Source of the DNA: Ceratodon purpureus
Lineage: Eukaryota > Streptophyta > Bryopsida > Pseudoditrichales > Ditrichaceae
Direction of reading: 5' to 3'
NCBI GenBank assembly: GCA_014871385.1
Contig: CM026425.1
Span: 13,211,668 to 13,275,667, forward strand
DNA length: 64,000 nucleotides
Below the pieces are notes generated by a model. The model was not told the DNA's origin. It was given only the letters and a program-made list of their open reading frames with translations, and searched no databases. Every line of letters begins with the position of its first letter. Within the stretch, counting starts at the first letter, position 1. Both the position numbers and the translations under genes were made by a program. Below are positions 11,120 to 21,590 of the stretch, piece after piece.

Positions 11120-11161
11120 ATTTGTATTCCGGTGTGTCAACCGTGGAAATCACTTTCCACA
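11120..11161. repeat. Terminal hairpins of the 3.5-kb element
   Basis: Two inverted repeats sit at the right end: ACCGGAAT/ATTCCGGT and GTGGAAA/TTTCCAC. They could form stem-loops at the terminus. Confidence 0.5.
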
Positions 11162-11336
11162 CGGGATGCCACGTCGGACCCCGTCTCGAAGCCCTCCCTG
11201 CCACGTCCGCATCCTCCACCTTGTCTCGTCTCGGAACCCAGAAAGACGAGACACCCCATGCATGGGCTGTCTCGCGAGACAGCCTCATGGTACCATGGCC
11301 CATGGGCATGCATACAGATTTTCTTACCTTTCCGGG
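11162..11336 (+). repeat. Left terminal inverted repeat of the outer MULE, proximal part
   Basis: The inner half of the left inverted repeat resumes after the 3.5-kb insertion. It matches the reverse complement of about 49722-49880. It contains a local palindrome, CATGCATGGGGTGTCTCG, and several GTCTCG words. Confidence 0.8.
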
Positions 11337-11715
11337 GCTTTCCTCTCGTAGGACTGAGACGTGGAATAAGTCGCGTCTCGGTTTCCCGCTCGCGATTCCC
11401 AGGCGGGAGTTTGATGTCTCTAAGTGCTCTATCGATTTCAAATTCTAGGGTTACCCGCCGTCTCGCCAGGCCCACACGAGTGGCATCGGTGTCTGTCTAC
11501 GGCGGACCCATTTCGGTGCCCTCCCTGTGTCTTGCATGTTCCCGCGATGCATCGTCCGATACCGCTCGTCTCTTTGGCCGTGTCGATGCCGAACCCGTGA
11601 ACGCGAGACCGAAGGTGTCTACAGGAGTGGCATCGGCTTGTACCGCAGCTGTTTGCGGGACAAGCGCAATTTGTTGTGATGCGTGACGCGTGATATCCCG
11701 AGAGGTGCGGTCGGG

Positions 11716-14700
11716 ATGGAGACCTTGCAAGAGGACGTCGCGAGACGAATCCTGAAGGACGATCTTCCGCGAGACAATGGAGCGACCGTGGCTTCTCATT
11801 CTGTCGACGTGAAGGTGGAGGTAGACACCTCCTGGATTGGACCGTGGGAGACAATCTACATGCAGAAGAACGGTCACATTCTGCAGGGATACCGAGACGC
11901 GGTACAGTTCCCACCTCGCGGTCCCTTCACGTTCAAAGACATCAAGTGGGACTTCCGCCCACCGAATTCGTATCCTAATGTTGTCGAATACTGTAGACGG
12001 AACGTCCCGGAGTCCGGGCTTCGAATCGGGCGCTCCGAGGGTGATGTCTCGGAGAAAAGGTATCATGTTGCTTACATTCCGTAGGAAAGAGTGGAGGAGT
12101 TCGTCGAAGGCGAAAGCAAACGAAGGTCCGATGTCAAGACAAGATTCTTGAAACGACCCAAGGGGAAGCCGCCTGGTCACGAGCCGAGACACAATACTGG
12201 CCTTCATACTTTCTGGTTTGTTCATTTCCGAAACCGAATACTTCTGGGTAACGTTTTGTATGTTCTTCTATCTGTATATACGTGATGTCCGCGTCTCGAT
12301 GTTCTTTGATAACGAGACAGCATTCGCGAAACGGGTTCCGAGACAGTCGATAACGGTTCGCTAACTTGTTATTGTATTTTCGGCACAGGTACGAGTGCCA
12401 GTACGGGCCAAAGGACTTGTCCGACAAGGTCCTCACAATTACTCCCAAAATGGAGACGAAGAAACTAAAATACAACGTCAAGGGCAAGTTGATTCCCAAC
12501 GGGCGTGGGAAGGGGAGGCCCAGAATTGGCGCTGCTGCGAGTGGAATGAGCATCAAAAGAGGATGCGTGTGCAGATTCCAGGTGAAGCAGCTCTACTACC
12601 TCCGAGACGTGGTCGAGATTGTATATTATAATCCGAGACACGAAAATTCTGCATCGCTAGTGGTCCACGGCGACGTCCTACCCGGCGAGCGTGGTCGTTT
12701 CGAAAAACAAATCCCGGCGGAGCTCCGGAATTGGGTACTGTCGAGCCTCCGGTCTGGCGTTTCCAGTAACAAGATTCTTTCTACCCACCGTGCCGAGGTG
12801 ATGCGTCTCGTAGCCGAGGGTGTTCCGCTTGAACGATGTCACTTTCTACGGGAGTGGGATGTCCGAAACATCGCCAAGGAATTGAGGAGAACAGAGTATC
12901 AGAGAGACGACAACGACGCCGAATCCGTGAAGATGTGGGTGGAGGCTAACCCGAACGATGTTTTTTTCTACCGTCTCGTTAAGAAAGGCACTGTCTCGGG
13001 AACTCTCACATCTACAAATTTCTTGTTTGTCATCGGCATCCAAAACGAGTTCCAGTTCAAGATGATGCTACAGCACGGCCACGAAAGTATTGTCTCGATG
13101 GACGCTACGTTCGGAACAAATCATTGGAAGGTGAGGCCCATATATTTCGACCTTGTCTCGTTCAGTACTCATTTCGTTTTCCGAGACATTGACATCTGTC
13201 TCGCTCTTGCAGTATCCCCTGTACACTCTGATGGTGTTCGACAAGTGGCGGAATGGAGTCCCGGTTGCTTTCATTGTCGCACAATCCGCAAAAGAGAAAG
13301 ACATCACTCCCTGGCTCACCGCAATCAAGCAGAAGCTAGTTTCAAAGATGCCAGAGTGGCTACCGAGTGCATTCATTGTCGATGATGCATTAGCTGAGAT
13401 AAACGCCATAATGTACGTATTCTGATATCTCTTTCTACGTATTGTCTCGTGATTTGCCGACTCGCAAGCTGTCTCGTGACATACCGTTCTACACAGTGTC
13501 TCGTGATTCCCCATCACGCATACTGCATCTCCATTTCTGTCCCTCTGATATGTCTCGTGCGTTTCATAGGTTGGTATGGCCGAAGATTAAAGTATTCTTA
13601 TGCCTCTGGCATGTGAGGCGGGCCTGGCAAAAGAACGCCTGTGCCAAAATTAAAGGAATAATCACCATAGCGTGGGCGCTGCGGGAAATAGGAGCGCTCA
13701 TGTACATCGAGGAGTCTCCCGATTCGAGGTTGTCTGTCTTGGACTACGTGAAGGCTAGGTTCGCGAGACTGAAGACATTGGTGTCCGGCGCTGCTGCATT
13801 CTGGGCGTACATTGAAAAGTACTGGATGATAAAGCCCGAAATGTGGGTGACAGGGAACAGGCACATACCACATGCTGGTCAAGACACTAACGCAGGGATT
13901 GAGTCATATCATGGACACACAAAGGCCACTCTGAAGGCCGAGAAGAGTCGGTTGGATGGAAGGCGTCTCGATTGGCTCATTCACGAGCTCACAAACGACG
14001 TCGTAACGAAATACGACTACAACCAGTACATGAAGGAGAATGGCTTCATAACGAACAAGAAGGCAGAGCAGATCGTTAGAAACTCCATTATATCGGCGAA
14101 CAAGATCCCGGACTCCTCTGTCTCGCTGCCGTCTCGACCCAGTGACCCCGCCATAGTCACGTCGTCCAAGCGAGCCCACATTAGATACGCCGTGTACAAC
14201 CCCGATACCAAGTGGGCTGTTTGCGAATGTGTATGGGCCCAGAAAGGAAATCTTTGCAAACATCAGCTGAAGGTTCTTTGGGTAATGAGGCCTTACCTTG
14301 CCGACGGGACGATTGTGAAGGTCTGCGGGACACTGTACGGTACCAAGCTAGGCGGTGTCTCGGCTCTCCGAAATCCCCCGGGACCGGGAATTCCAAGCGA
14401 GACTGAAAGCGGACCGTCGCAGGATGTCCCCGAAGACTGGAATGCCAACAGCGAGACACAGGAAGTGCCCACGGTCGACCCTCCACCGAGACAAGAAGAC
14501 GACGTGGCAAGAATGAAGCGCATCATAGACCAAACGGGAAGAGAAATCACGGAACGAGCTGCGAGACACTACGTCATTCAGAAGCACTTGGCGGCGGAAT
14601 TGGCAGAGATGAATACGAGACACGCTGCCATGGAAACGAGGATTCTAGCCGGTCTCCTTCATCCAACGGAGCGAGACGCCCCAAGATTTGAGAGGAATGA

Positions 14701-14788
14701 CTCGAACAAGCCGAACTCGCTGAAACGGAATAGGGATTTCCTCGACGGGGGACGTGTCGGACGTCCGCCCAGATCCACGCAGGAGTGA
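11716..14788 (+). CDS. MULE transposase of the outer element, four exons, one in-frame TAG
   Basis: Exons are about 11716-12215, 12389-13130, 13213-13412 and 13570-14788, all phase-consistent. Exon 2 has a FAR1/WRKY-GCM1-like zinc-binding region (YECQYG, CVCRF, then HENSASLVVHG). The DDE core follows: MDATFGTN (first Asp), IVDDALAEI (second Asp), CLWHVRRAW (CxxH) and NAGIESYHGH (Glu). A SWIM zinc finger, CECVWAQKGNLCKH, lies near 14217-14262. The C-terminus is predicted coiled coil plus a basic tail. This order is that of MuDR/FAR1 transposases, which cut and join element ends in the nucleus. I chose ATG 11716 as start. A TAG at 12082-12084 interrupts exon 1, and the frame stays open on both sides, so the gene is likely inactive unless that segment is spliced. 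It converges with the Ulp1-like gene. Confidence 0.8.
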
Positions 14789-14853
14789 CCCCACGTCCCT
14801 GTCTCGGATTTCTATAGTTGGTGTGTCTCGGATCGAGACAGCAGGATCTCTAC

Positions 14854-14862
14854 CTATAAGTA
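14854..14862 (+). promoter_or_regulatory. TATA-like box before the small ORF
   Basis: CTATAAGTA lies about 113 bases upstream of ATG 14975, with a pyrimidine-rich leader between them. Confidence 0.4.
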
Positions 14863-14974
14863 TACCCGCCACCACTCGTACTTTCTTTTATTTCTGCTGG
14901 TGTTGAGTGGGATTCATAATCACGGGGTACCAGTTTTTGTAGTTCGCGTTTGGCGTACAGTTTGGGTTCGCAGA

Positions 14975-15361
14975 ATGGAGTCCATGAACGTTAACTTCTT
15001 CAATGGGAGGGAAGACCCGGTCCCAGGAGTTCATCCAGAGGGGCTTGTCTCGAGTGCCACAGACTGCTCTGATCTCGAGGGATTGGAGGCCGACGCTTTA
15101 GAGGTACTGGAGCAATTGTTTTTGGAGGCATCATATGATATAGCATTATCGTCTCGGAGAATGAGCTGTGCGAAACGGAATCAGGTGGACGTGTACCGTG
15201 AACCGAGACAATACCTTGGCGGGCAGTCCCGAACACCAACTGTCTCGAGACGAGACGGGGTCGACTACGAGTCCCTTACGTACGTCGGCATGTGTCTCAC
15301 CCCTTGGAACCCCACTAGGTCAAGGAGGATGTTAGGACCATCAGCATTCGGTAAACTGTAG
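14975..15361 (+). CDS. Small ORF of the outer MULE, 128 residues, unrecognised
   Basis: This ORF begins MESMNVNFFNGRED and follows the transposase on the same strand, with its own TATA-like box at 14854. The middle is acidic and leucine-rich (DLEGLEADALEVLEQLFLEA), probably helical. The C-terminal part is basic with several arginines. Plant MULEs often carry extra small genes (for example mudrB in maize or vanA/vanB in VANDAL elements), but I see no sequence link to those. It lies between the transposase and the 3' end of the Ulp1-like gene. It may be an accessory factor of the element; the function is unknown. Confidence 0.45.
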   Translation: MESMNVNFFNGREDPVPGVHPEGLVSSATDCSDLEGLEADALEVLEQLFLEASYDIALSSRRMSCAKRNQVDVYREPRQYLGGQSRTPTVSRRDGVDYESLTYVGMCLTPWNPTRSRRMLGPSAFGKL

Positions 15362-15816
15362 CTCTAGATTGTGTTGTAGCGAATTTTTTGAAGTTCTGTC
15401 TCGGATAGAAGTTTAGGAATTATCGATGCTCTTTCATGCGCAATGTAGACAAGTATCGTATGTAAAAGAATCTTCCGTTTTCTAATTATACGTCACACGG
15501 TTTCCCGTGGAAAATTTTGTACAAAAAAATTTCTTCTTTCCTCTCCGACCCCTGGGAGCCAAGCATCCCACATACGAGACACTGAGCTCTCAACTACTCA
15601 CAGCGAGTCCACTACAAACGAGAGGCGAGACAGTCACTCCCCTTCCTTGGACTGTCTCGGACTATACCATTCATCTATACACTGTCATTGTGTCCTTCAA
15701 CTCTGCACTACATCTCTACAACTCTACGTCTCGCTCCCATCCCCAAAACTGGTACTATGTACTGAGCAGTCCTGTACAAGTCTCCTGCCTGTCTCGCCCC
15801 AAAAGAAAAACGCAGT

Positions 15817-18800
15817 CTACAGCCGTTGTCTCGCCGAGCCTGAAGGAGAGTGCATCATCTTCTCGAATTTCTCACGCTTAGACTTCCTGGACTTGGTGGC
15901 GCTTCCGAGCCTCGTCTTTGTGTCTTCCTCCTCCTCAGAACCTGGTGCTCGTGGTTCACGGATGTGGAACGCATCCACGGTGTACCCGGTCCGAGACATC
16001 GCAGGCGAAATACCGAACACTTGGACCCCGCCTTTAACTGTGACGTAGTCCGGGACAACGATATCCACCTCCATCAGGTTAGGCAAGTCCTGCAAACTAG
16101 TCCTGCAGATCCTCGGTCTTGGTAATCTGTCGTCCGCACGGGCTGTCTCGATGTACAGCTGCTCAATGAACCACAACTGCATTTGCTGCCCAGTCCATTT
16201 CAACCACCGCTTCTTCTTCATTTTCTCCGCAGGCTTCGGGAAACGACAAGCATATCCACGAGTGACCATGTACTGCCAGAACTGGAAACTCATCGCGTAA
16301 CTGCACTCCCATGACTCCTTCTGGTTCGGAGCCTTGAGCGAGACACATCCGCGAGACACTACCTTCCACCAGTCCTGCGATCCCGGAACAATTCCCCTGG
16401 AGCTCGCCCACGCGATGTGCACCAACGTGACGAAGTTGTCTCGAGCCTCCGTGTCGTGTATGTGGAGGAGCGATCCAAGGTGATATGTCGTGTCTTGCTC
16501 CACAACAAACAGGGTCCAGTGATCCTTATCGCAATAAGGGATCACCAACGTGTTCTCCCGGCCATTGCAACCTGAGAGCCACCGGATTCCGAAACTCCCC
16601 AGCCATTCCCAGTCCCCGTTGCACTCCAGGATGTGCGCAGCCAAGACAGTATTGACGTTGGATTCTGCCACCACATACTGTCTCGCGACGTGGTCCGGCG
16701 ATCTAAAAACCAAGTGCCGAAGGAGGAGGTCCATGAATGGCCCAATCATGCACGCCTGTGGTCTGAGTACGCACTCCCACTCTTGGACCAGGACAGGGAT
16801 CTTCACGGCAATCCGTGGGTCGTTACCAAAGTAGATGATGTAATCCCCGTATTCCGTCTCGTCCACATGCCCTTGCCTGAAATACGAGACAGTGATCATG
16901 TTAGATCCGAGACAGGGTACGACTTGGACAGCGCTATAGGAACATGATCTCGGGACACCACGAAACATTTTCAAGAATAAAAAACATGGACACAACGAGC
17001 CTAAACATACCATGACTAATAAAACATGCCATTCACGAACTTAAGAACTTACTTGAAGCAGCCAACGTGGAATGGAATCATCAATACGCCAAGCACTGCC
17101 TTCCAATCCATCTGTACTCCCTTTGAGACAAGCTCCGTCTTGAAATCCTTCGGGGGCTCCAATGTGTTCGGAACAGGCGTGGCAGGGTCCATGAATTTAA
17201 AAATCCAGTGGCTCCCCGGTTTCAATTTACTCGGCGGTATTGGTGCGCCAAAGTCGAGGTCCCAAATCTTGAGTCCTTCCTCTCGTGACCCAATTCCAGA
17301 GGACTGTCCCTCGTCTGACTCGGGCTCCTTGTCCTCCTCGACCACTGTCTCGGACGCCGCCACTGCGTCTAGTAAAGACACAATATTGCAACCCCCGTTA
17401 ATTAATGTCCCTCTAGACACTGTATGATGAGTTGGTGTGCAAGAAAGTAATTGCGAGAATCCGAAACAGTCCATCTGGGATGCAGAGGGAATGCCATCGC
17501 CCAATGGCAGGGAACTGAACCCGTCTCGCAATTCTTGGGTCCATGTTCCGGGACACTCACCTCTGGGTTTCGCGGCTGCCACTGTCTCGAATGAGGCAGT
17601 CTCCTTTCGCGGGCTCTCGTACCGGCGAGGCGAATCCACGGAGGCCAGGTCAACAACCTCATTCATTTCGTTGTGGTATGGAGATGAAGGGCTCGCTGTC
17701 TCGGTCCCTTCCGACTCTTGTATAGGTTCGTCGACAGGTATCTGGTGACCATGAACGTTCAAGTGGCCGTACACCAACCTGTCTCGCGAAACCCCGTCAA
17801 CAGCCGTCTCGGCAGCGGACCACCGGTCTTGAGCGACACCATTCAAGAAAGTGCGCACTGACAACGCACTGCGCAAACCAGAGGCCCAGGCCGGCTCTGC
17901 AAACAGGGTCCACGCCGTTAGCTTCGAAACGACTGAACTGTTTCCGAGACATTCTTACTACAAGACATCAGAACATGGCCTCTGTGTCGGATATGAACTT
18001 ACCATCCGCGAGAGGGATCCAACGGAGATCTAGGTCCTCCCGTCGACTTATTGCTCGCCGCAAAATCTTCAAGCACTCTGGGAATACCTCTTCCGAGACG
18101 GGCGCCGTCAACTGCCACGCCGTCATGAAGGATTCCGTCTCGGAAGCTGCAAAGTCTTCCAGTGCCCGAACCTGGACTGTCAGAAGCCACGCCTGCAGGG
18201 CATCCGAGACACCGCTCTGGAGGGACATGCATGCTGCTGTAATGGCGTCCGACGTCTCCGTCTCGGCGACTGGATCAGCAGCGAATAGTGTACTCCCAGC
18301 GGCCTGAACGAGACACCTCGCTGTGTCTAGAGCTCCAGGCGAAGACAACTTCTCCTAGACACTTTTGTCCAGTGCTCCTTGCAGTGGGTCCGCTGAGCTG
18401 TTATACCATAGCACGAGGAAAATATGATGGGCCCGTGTCGTTTTTTTTTTTTTTAAATTAGGTTGAATTGAATAAAGTACCTCAGGACGAAAAAATAAAA
18501 ATAAACAAGTACACTATACTGACCTGTACCAAATATTGTGGACGAGGAGGAAAACGCGAATGATCTTTGGCTCCAGACCTACTCCGATTGGCAGCGTCCA
18601 TCTCGTACCGAGTGCCTTGACCACGTCTCGCGCCTCCGTTTCGTTGTGCTTCCAGGGCATGGGAGGTAGCCTCTCCAAGACAGCGGAGTTCTTCGCGCAT
18701 ATGTGGTACATGGGATTCCAACCCCATGACACTTCCTCCAACTCCCCAGCCTTCGACTCCTCCCACGCTGCAACCCTGTCCGCGATGAATTTCTCCTTCA

Positions 18801-19891
18801 GACTGGCGTTATGAAGGCGCTGGGCATCTACGGCCTCCTCGTGTTTCTTCCAGTCGTGGACATTGACGTAGTAGTCCATGGAGGCGTTCGCGAGACGGTC
18901 CATCTCTGTCTCGGACATTTCCTCGGTGTCCAACACTTCAGAAAGATCTGCCGCTAGACCGCTATCTCTCTCGGAGTATAGAGAATTCTGCAATTCAGAG
19001 AGTACGGCAGTCCTCCCCCGTTAGCAACCTTGAGGCACAGATTTAAGTGCAGACAAGTATGAAAGATAGACGAAAAAGAATTAAAATATCGCAACACATT
19101 AACGACAAATACAAGTTATTATAAAATAAATAAGTTGAGAACTCCAGGGAGGAGATGTCGTACCTTTCGATTCAACTTCTGGAATCGGAAGTAGGTAAGC
19201 GAGATGATTGTCTCGCGCCCCTCCTTCTTCAAGAACTCCCCCAGTCTGGTCCGAAGAGTTCCCCTGTCCCACGTGTGGAACTCCCTCTCCTCCCCAAAAA
19301 GCCCGTAATCCATTAGGATGGTGAGGCCCGTGTGTCCCAAGCGTGTCTCGGGCTAGCGAATTGGATGTAGTGTGAACAGGGACTCCGCTGCCTCTTGAGC
19401 CTCCTCCACAACCTTCTCCTTGTCTCGCATTAAGGCGGACATTGGGCTCAGGGGAACCTCCATCGGGGCCTCGTCGACCACCATAGCCTCCGCTCCAGTA
19501 TCCTCTGTGTGGACAGTGGGAGTGAAGACGGGCGTATCAGAGCCGTATCCGGGACGTATCCGAGACGTATCCGAGGCGTATCCGGCTGTCTCGTCCCGGA
19601 TTGGGGATGGCGGTTTCTCGTCCGATGGTTTCGGTCGCTTCGCTGCTGTCGTGTTTGTCTCGCTCCTTGCCGCTGGGACCTTCTGTGCCGGGGTTGTCTT
19701 GCGTTTGTTTTTCCGAGAGTTAAACTCCCTGTCCTCGGGTTCCTTCACCGGCTTATAAGCCCTCACAGAAATATCTCGTCCTTGTTTGTCTCGCTGTCGA
19801 GGAGGGAGTCCTGCCCGAGGAACAACGACAAACGTATCAGGTACAGTTCCCGTGGCGTCGTCTTCGCCTGCAGATGTGTCTCGCCGGGGCG
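15817..19891 (-). CDS. Ulp1/C48 cysteine-protease-like gene of the outer MULE, 3' part
   Basis: Exons on the minus strand are about 19891-19164, 18987-18524, about 18370-18003, 17896-17053 and 16876-15817. The last exon carries a Ulp1-like protease core: His in DKDHWTLFVVE (near 16519), Asp in LLHIHD (near 16453) and Cys in SWECSYAM (near 16304), the order of C48 peptidases. Ulp1 enzymes remove SUMO, and Ulp1-like genes ride in plant MULEs (Kaonashi and related). The 5' part lies at 35056-35758, beyond the inserted second MULE, and the reading frame continues when that insertion is discounted. In-frame TAGs occur at 19353-19355 and 18355-18357; the latter may fall in an intron. The gene is thus split and decayed. 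It could be an anti-silencing factor like VANC rather than an active protease. Confidence 0.7.
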
Positions 19892-19903
19892 GTGAGGGGA
19901 TGA
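19892..19903. repeat. 12-bp imperfect target duplication, left copy (central MULE)
   Basis: GTGAGGGGATGA borders the central element and recurs as GTGAGAGGATGA at 35056-35067, with one mismatch. Collapsing the two copies keeps the Ulp1-like gene in frame. Twelve base pairs is longer than the 8-11 usual for MULEs. Confidence 0.6.
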
Positions 19904-19915
19904 GGGAAGCTTGTA

Positions 19916-19975
19916 CGTGAGCGGAGAGCGCAGAGCGGAGAGCGGTGAGCGCAGATTTGGAGAGCGGAGAGCACA
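19916..19975. repeat. GAGCGGA heptamer array, left end of central MULE
   Basis: About eight heptamer-like units (GAGCGGA, GAGCGCA, GAGCGGT and variants) occur just inside the terminus. They are mirrored in inverted orientation near 34990-35040. Such subterminal arrays are typical binding sites for transposases. Confidence 0.7.
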
Positions 19976-20092
19976 GAATGAGGGACAGAACCTAAAAATA
20001 GCACTTTTTTTACTAAAAATAAAATATAAAATTAGAAGATTCGAATATTTTTAGTGTATTTTTGGAAATATACCGATTTTAGTAATTTAGAT

Positions 20093-20109
20093 GACCCTAT
20101 AACCGTGGA
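20093..20109 (+). repeat. Inner inverted word of central MULE, left
   Basis: GACCCTATAACCGTGGA is repeated in inverted orientation at 34937-34953. It may be the inner part of a partly eroded long inverted repeat. Confidence 0.55.
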
Positions 20110-20880
20110 CTAATTACAGTATTTTCATTGAATTTGTAGTTCATATTCTCCTTTCTTGGTGATTAAATTTTTAACGTGCACCAATTACTATGCTCCAGCT
20201 CCTTCTAACTAGTTCAGGCGTACAGTAATTCCCCTTATCTCCTTAAATTTATATGCAAATTACTACTTAAAATGTATTGGTATTGAACCTCTGAACAGGG
20301 ATCAAGTAACATTTAATTTCGTAATATTTTCTTAACATTGCTAGAATTCATCCACCATAGTCTACATGCCTTTCTCCTTTTTTTTCTTTTTTTTTAAATT
20401 TTTTTGATATTTGTCTTGTATTTTTTATAAAATTTTCTTTATTCTATCTATCTTGTTAGAGGGGTCAAAAGCCTCCTTGCATTTGATTCTCTCCTTCATT
20501 TTATTTTCACAATCATTTTATTTTCACATTCAATTTGTTGATCTCCTTCATATTATTTTCAACCTTCATTTTAAATATTGCTATTCTTTTCTTTAATCTT
20601 TTTAATTTCAATTTATATAAATGTCTTTTTTTTTTTAATTTTTTTTTTTTTTTTTCATTCTTTATTTTTTGAAGAAAAATTTAAATGCTAAATGACCTCT
20701 GCTAAACCTTCATCTTTTTCCATTCGGTTTAAGAGGATGACAACTTTTAAATGAATGAATAGCCGATTTTCAAGGGCGCCAAGCATCTTCTTCAGGGATA
20801 TTTAAGATAGGAGTAGGGAATGTCTCTGCCTCTTTTGTATTGGTGTTATGTGAAGCTCTTTTCCGTAGTGCGGGACAGCA
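20110..20880. other. AT-rich subterminal region of central MULE
   Basis: Homopolymer T runs (around 20380-20400 and 20620-20660) and AT-rich DNA. No gene is seen; it probably includes the promoter of the ORF at 20884. Confidence 0.5.
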
Positions 20881-20883
20881 CCT

Positions 20884-21336
20884 ATGGAAGACGTCAGAGA
20901 TATTGTTGTTTCACTCGCTGACGATGTTTGTCCATTTCAACCATATGTTGAGGTGGAGGACGAAGAAGAGGTGATGGCCAACAGCCAAGGGCGTCCGTCG
21001 ACATCGGATGTTGCGGTACAACCGGATGTAAGAGCTGACCCTCCACGTTCAGAAAATTCGGATGAAATCATAGTGCTAGAGAAGGACGCAGATGTGCCTT
21101 TGCAACCACATGCATACTCGAAGGTTGGAAAGATCCCAAGGGGAACCTATTCCAGGGAATCAGTGAATCGGAGGCGGGGAGGTGGGCCATTGCTGAAACG
21201 ATCATTCCAAGGACATTTGCCAAGTGTGGGAACGAAAGTGAATGCGAATGTAGTTTGTCCTGTAGTACAGTCAGCGGCTGGCAGTCCTGCTGATAGTGTA
21301 GTGGGCAACCCTAAACGTGTTAGGTTCGAAGATTAG
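20884..21336 (+). CDS. Small acidic protein ORF of central MULE, 150 residues
   Basis: A complete ORF runs from ATG 20884. The N-terminal half is acidic (VEVEDEEEV, then NSDEIIVLEKDAD); the C-terminal half is basic and glycine/arginine-rich (NRRRGGGPLLKRSF) and ends in NPKRVRFED. It converges with the transposase gene on the opposite strand. No known domain is apparent. Its acidic-then-basic layout would suit a small nuclear accessory protein, but that is a guess. It could instead be the first exon of a longer transcript. Confidence 0.4.
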   Translation: MEDVRDIVVSLADDVCPFQPYVEVEDEEEVMANSQGRPSTSDVAVQPDVRADPPRSENSDEIIVLEKDADVPLQPHAYSKVGKIPRGTYSRESVNRRRGGGPLLKRSFQGHLPSVGTKVNANVVCPVVQSAAGSPADSVVGNPKRVRFED

Positions 21337-21590
21337 GACATCTAATAACAAGTATATGTTTGCCTTAATAAAGGCTACATGTCAGGGGATACGAGGTATA
21401 TAGTGCACTTCTTCAAGATACAATGTATTGAAATAGAATGCAATCAATGTGAACGCCAAAGCCTTTAATATAATGAAAAAGTCAATACAGCTTCTCAATA
21501 GCTGACTTAGTATATGGTATATTACTAAAATCATTCACTACGTGACAAATGGCCATTGTGGAAATGGAAGTTCTAAAGTAGGAGGGCTAC

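Larger units (their letters stand above)
7644..11161 (-). mobile_element. Unclassified 3.5-kb inserted element with a 622-codon ORF
   Basis: The boundaries are fixed by comparison with the intact right inverted repeat of the host MULE. The element reads TGTAGCACG... to ...TTTCCACA, so it has TG...CA ends and a 5-bp duplication like an LTR-type element. I find no pair of long direct repeats inside. The right end holds two small hairpins: GTGGAAA facing TTTCCAC, and ACCGGAAT facing ATTCCGGT. One long ORF lies on the minus strand with its own TATA box. Short CCGG-centred words (TCCGG, ACCGG) are very dense throughout. It is either a non-autonomous relative of LTR elements that lost or never had LTRs, or a poorly known DNA element. 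It carries no visible reverse transcriptase, integrase or transposase, so it must depend on another element. Confidence 0.7.

Noticed and set aside
7644-11161. Helitron
   Set aside because: The ends are not TC...CTRR, a target duplication is present, and no Rep/helicase is encoded.
7644-11161. Classical LTR element with recognisable LTRs
   Set aside because: I compared the first and last 600 bases by eye and found no long direct repeat, only short shared words.
20411-20596. Hydrophobic ORF in AT-rich DNA
   Set aside because: Poly-pyrimidine AT-rich sequence gives F/I/L-rich translations by chance.
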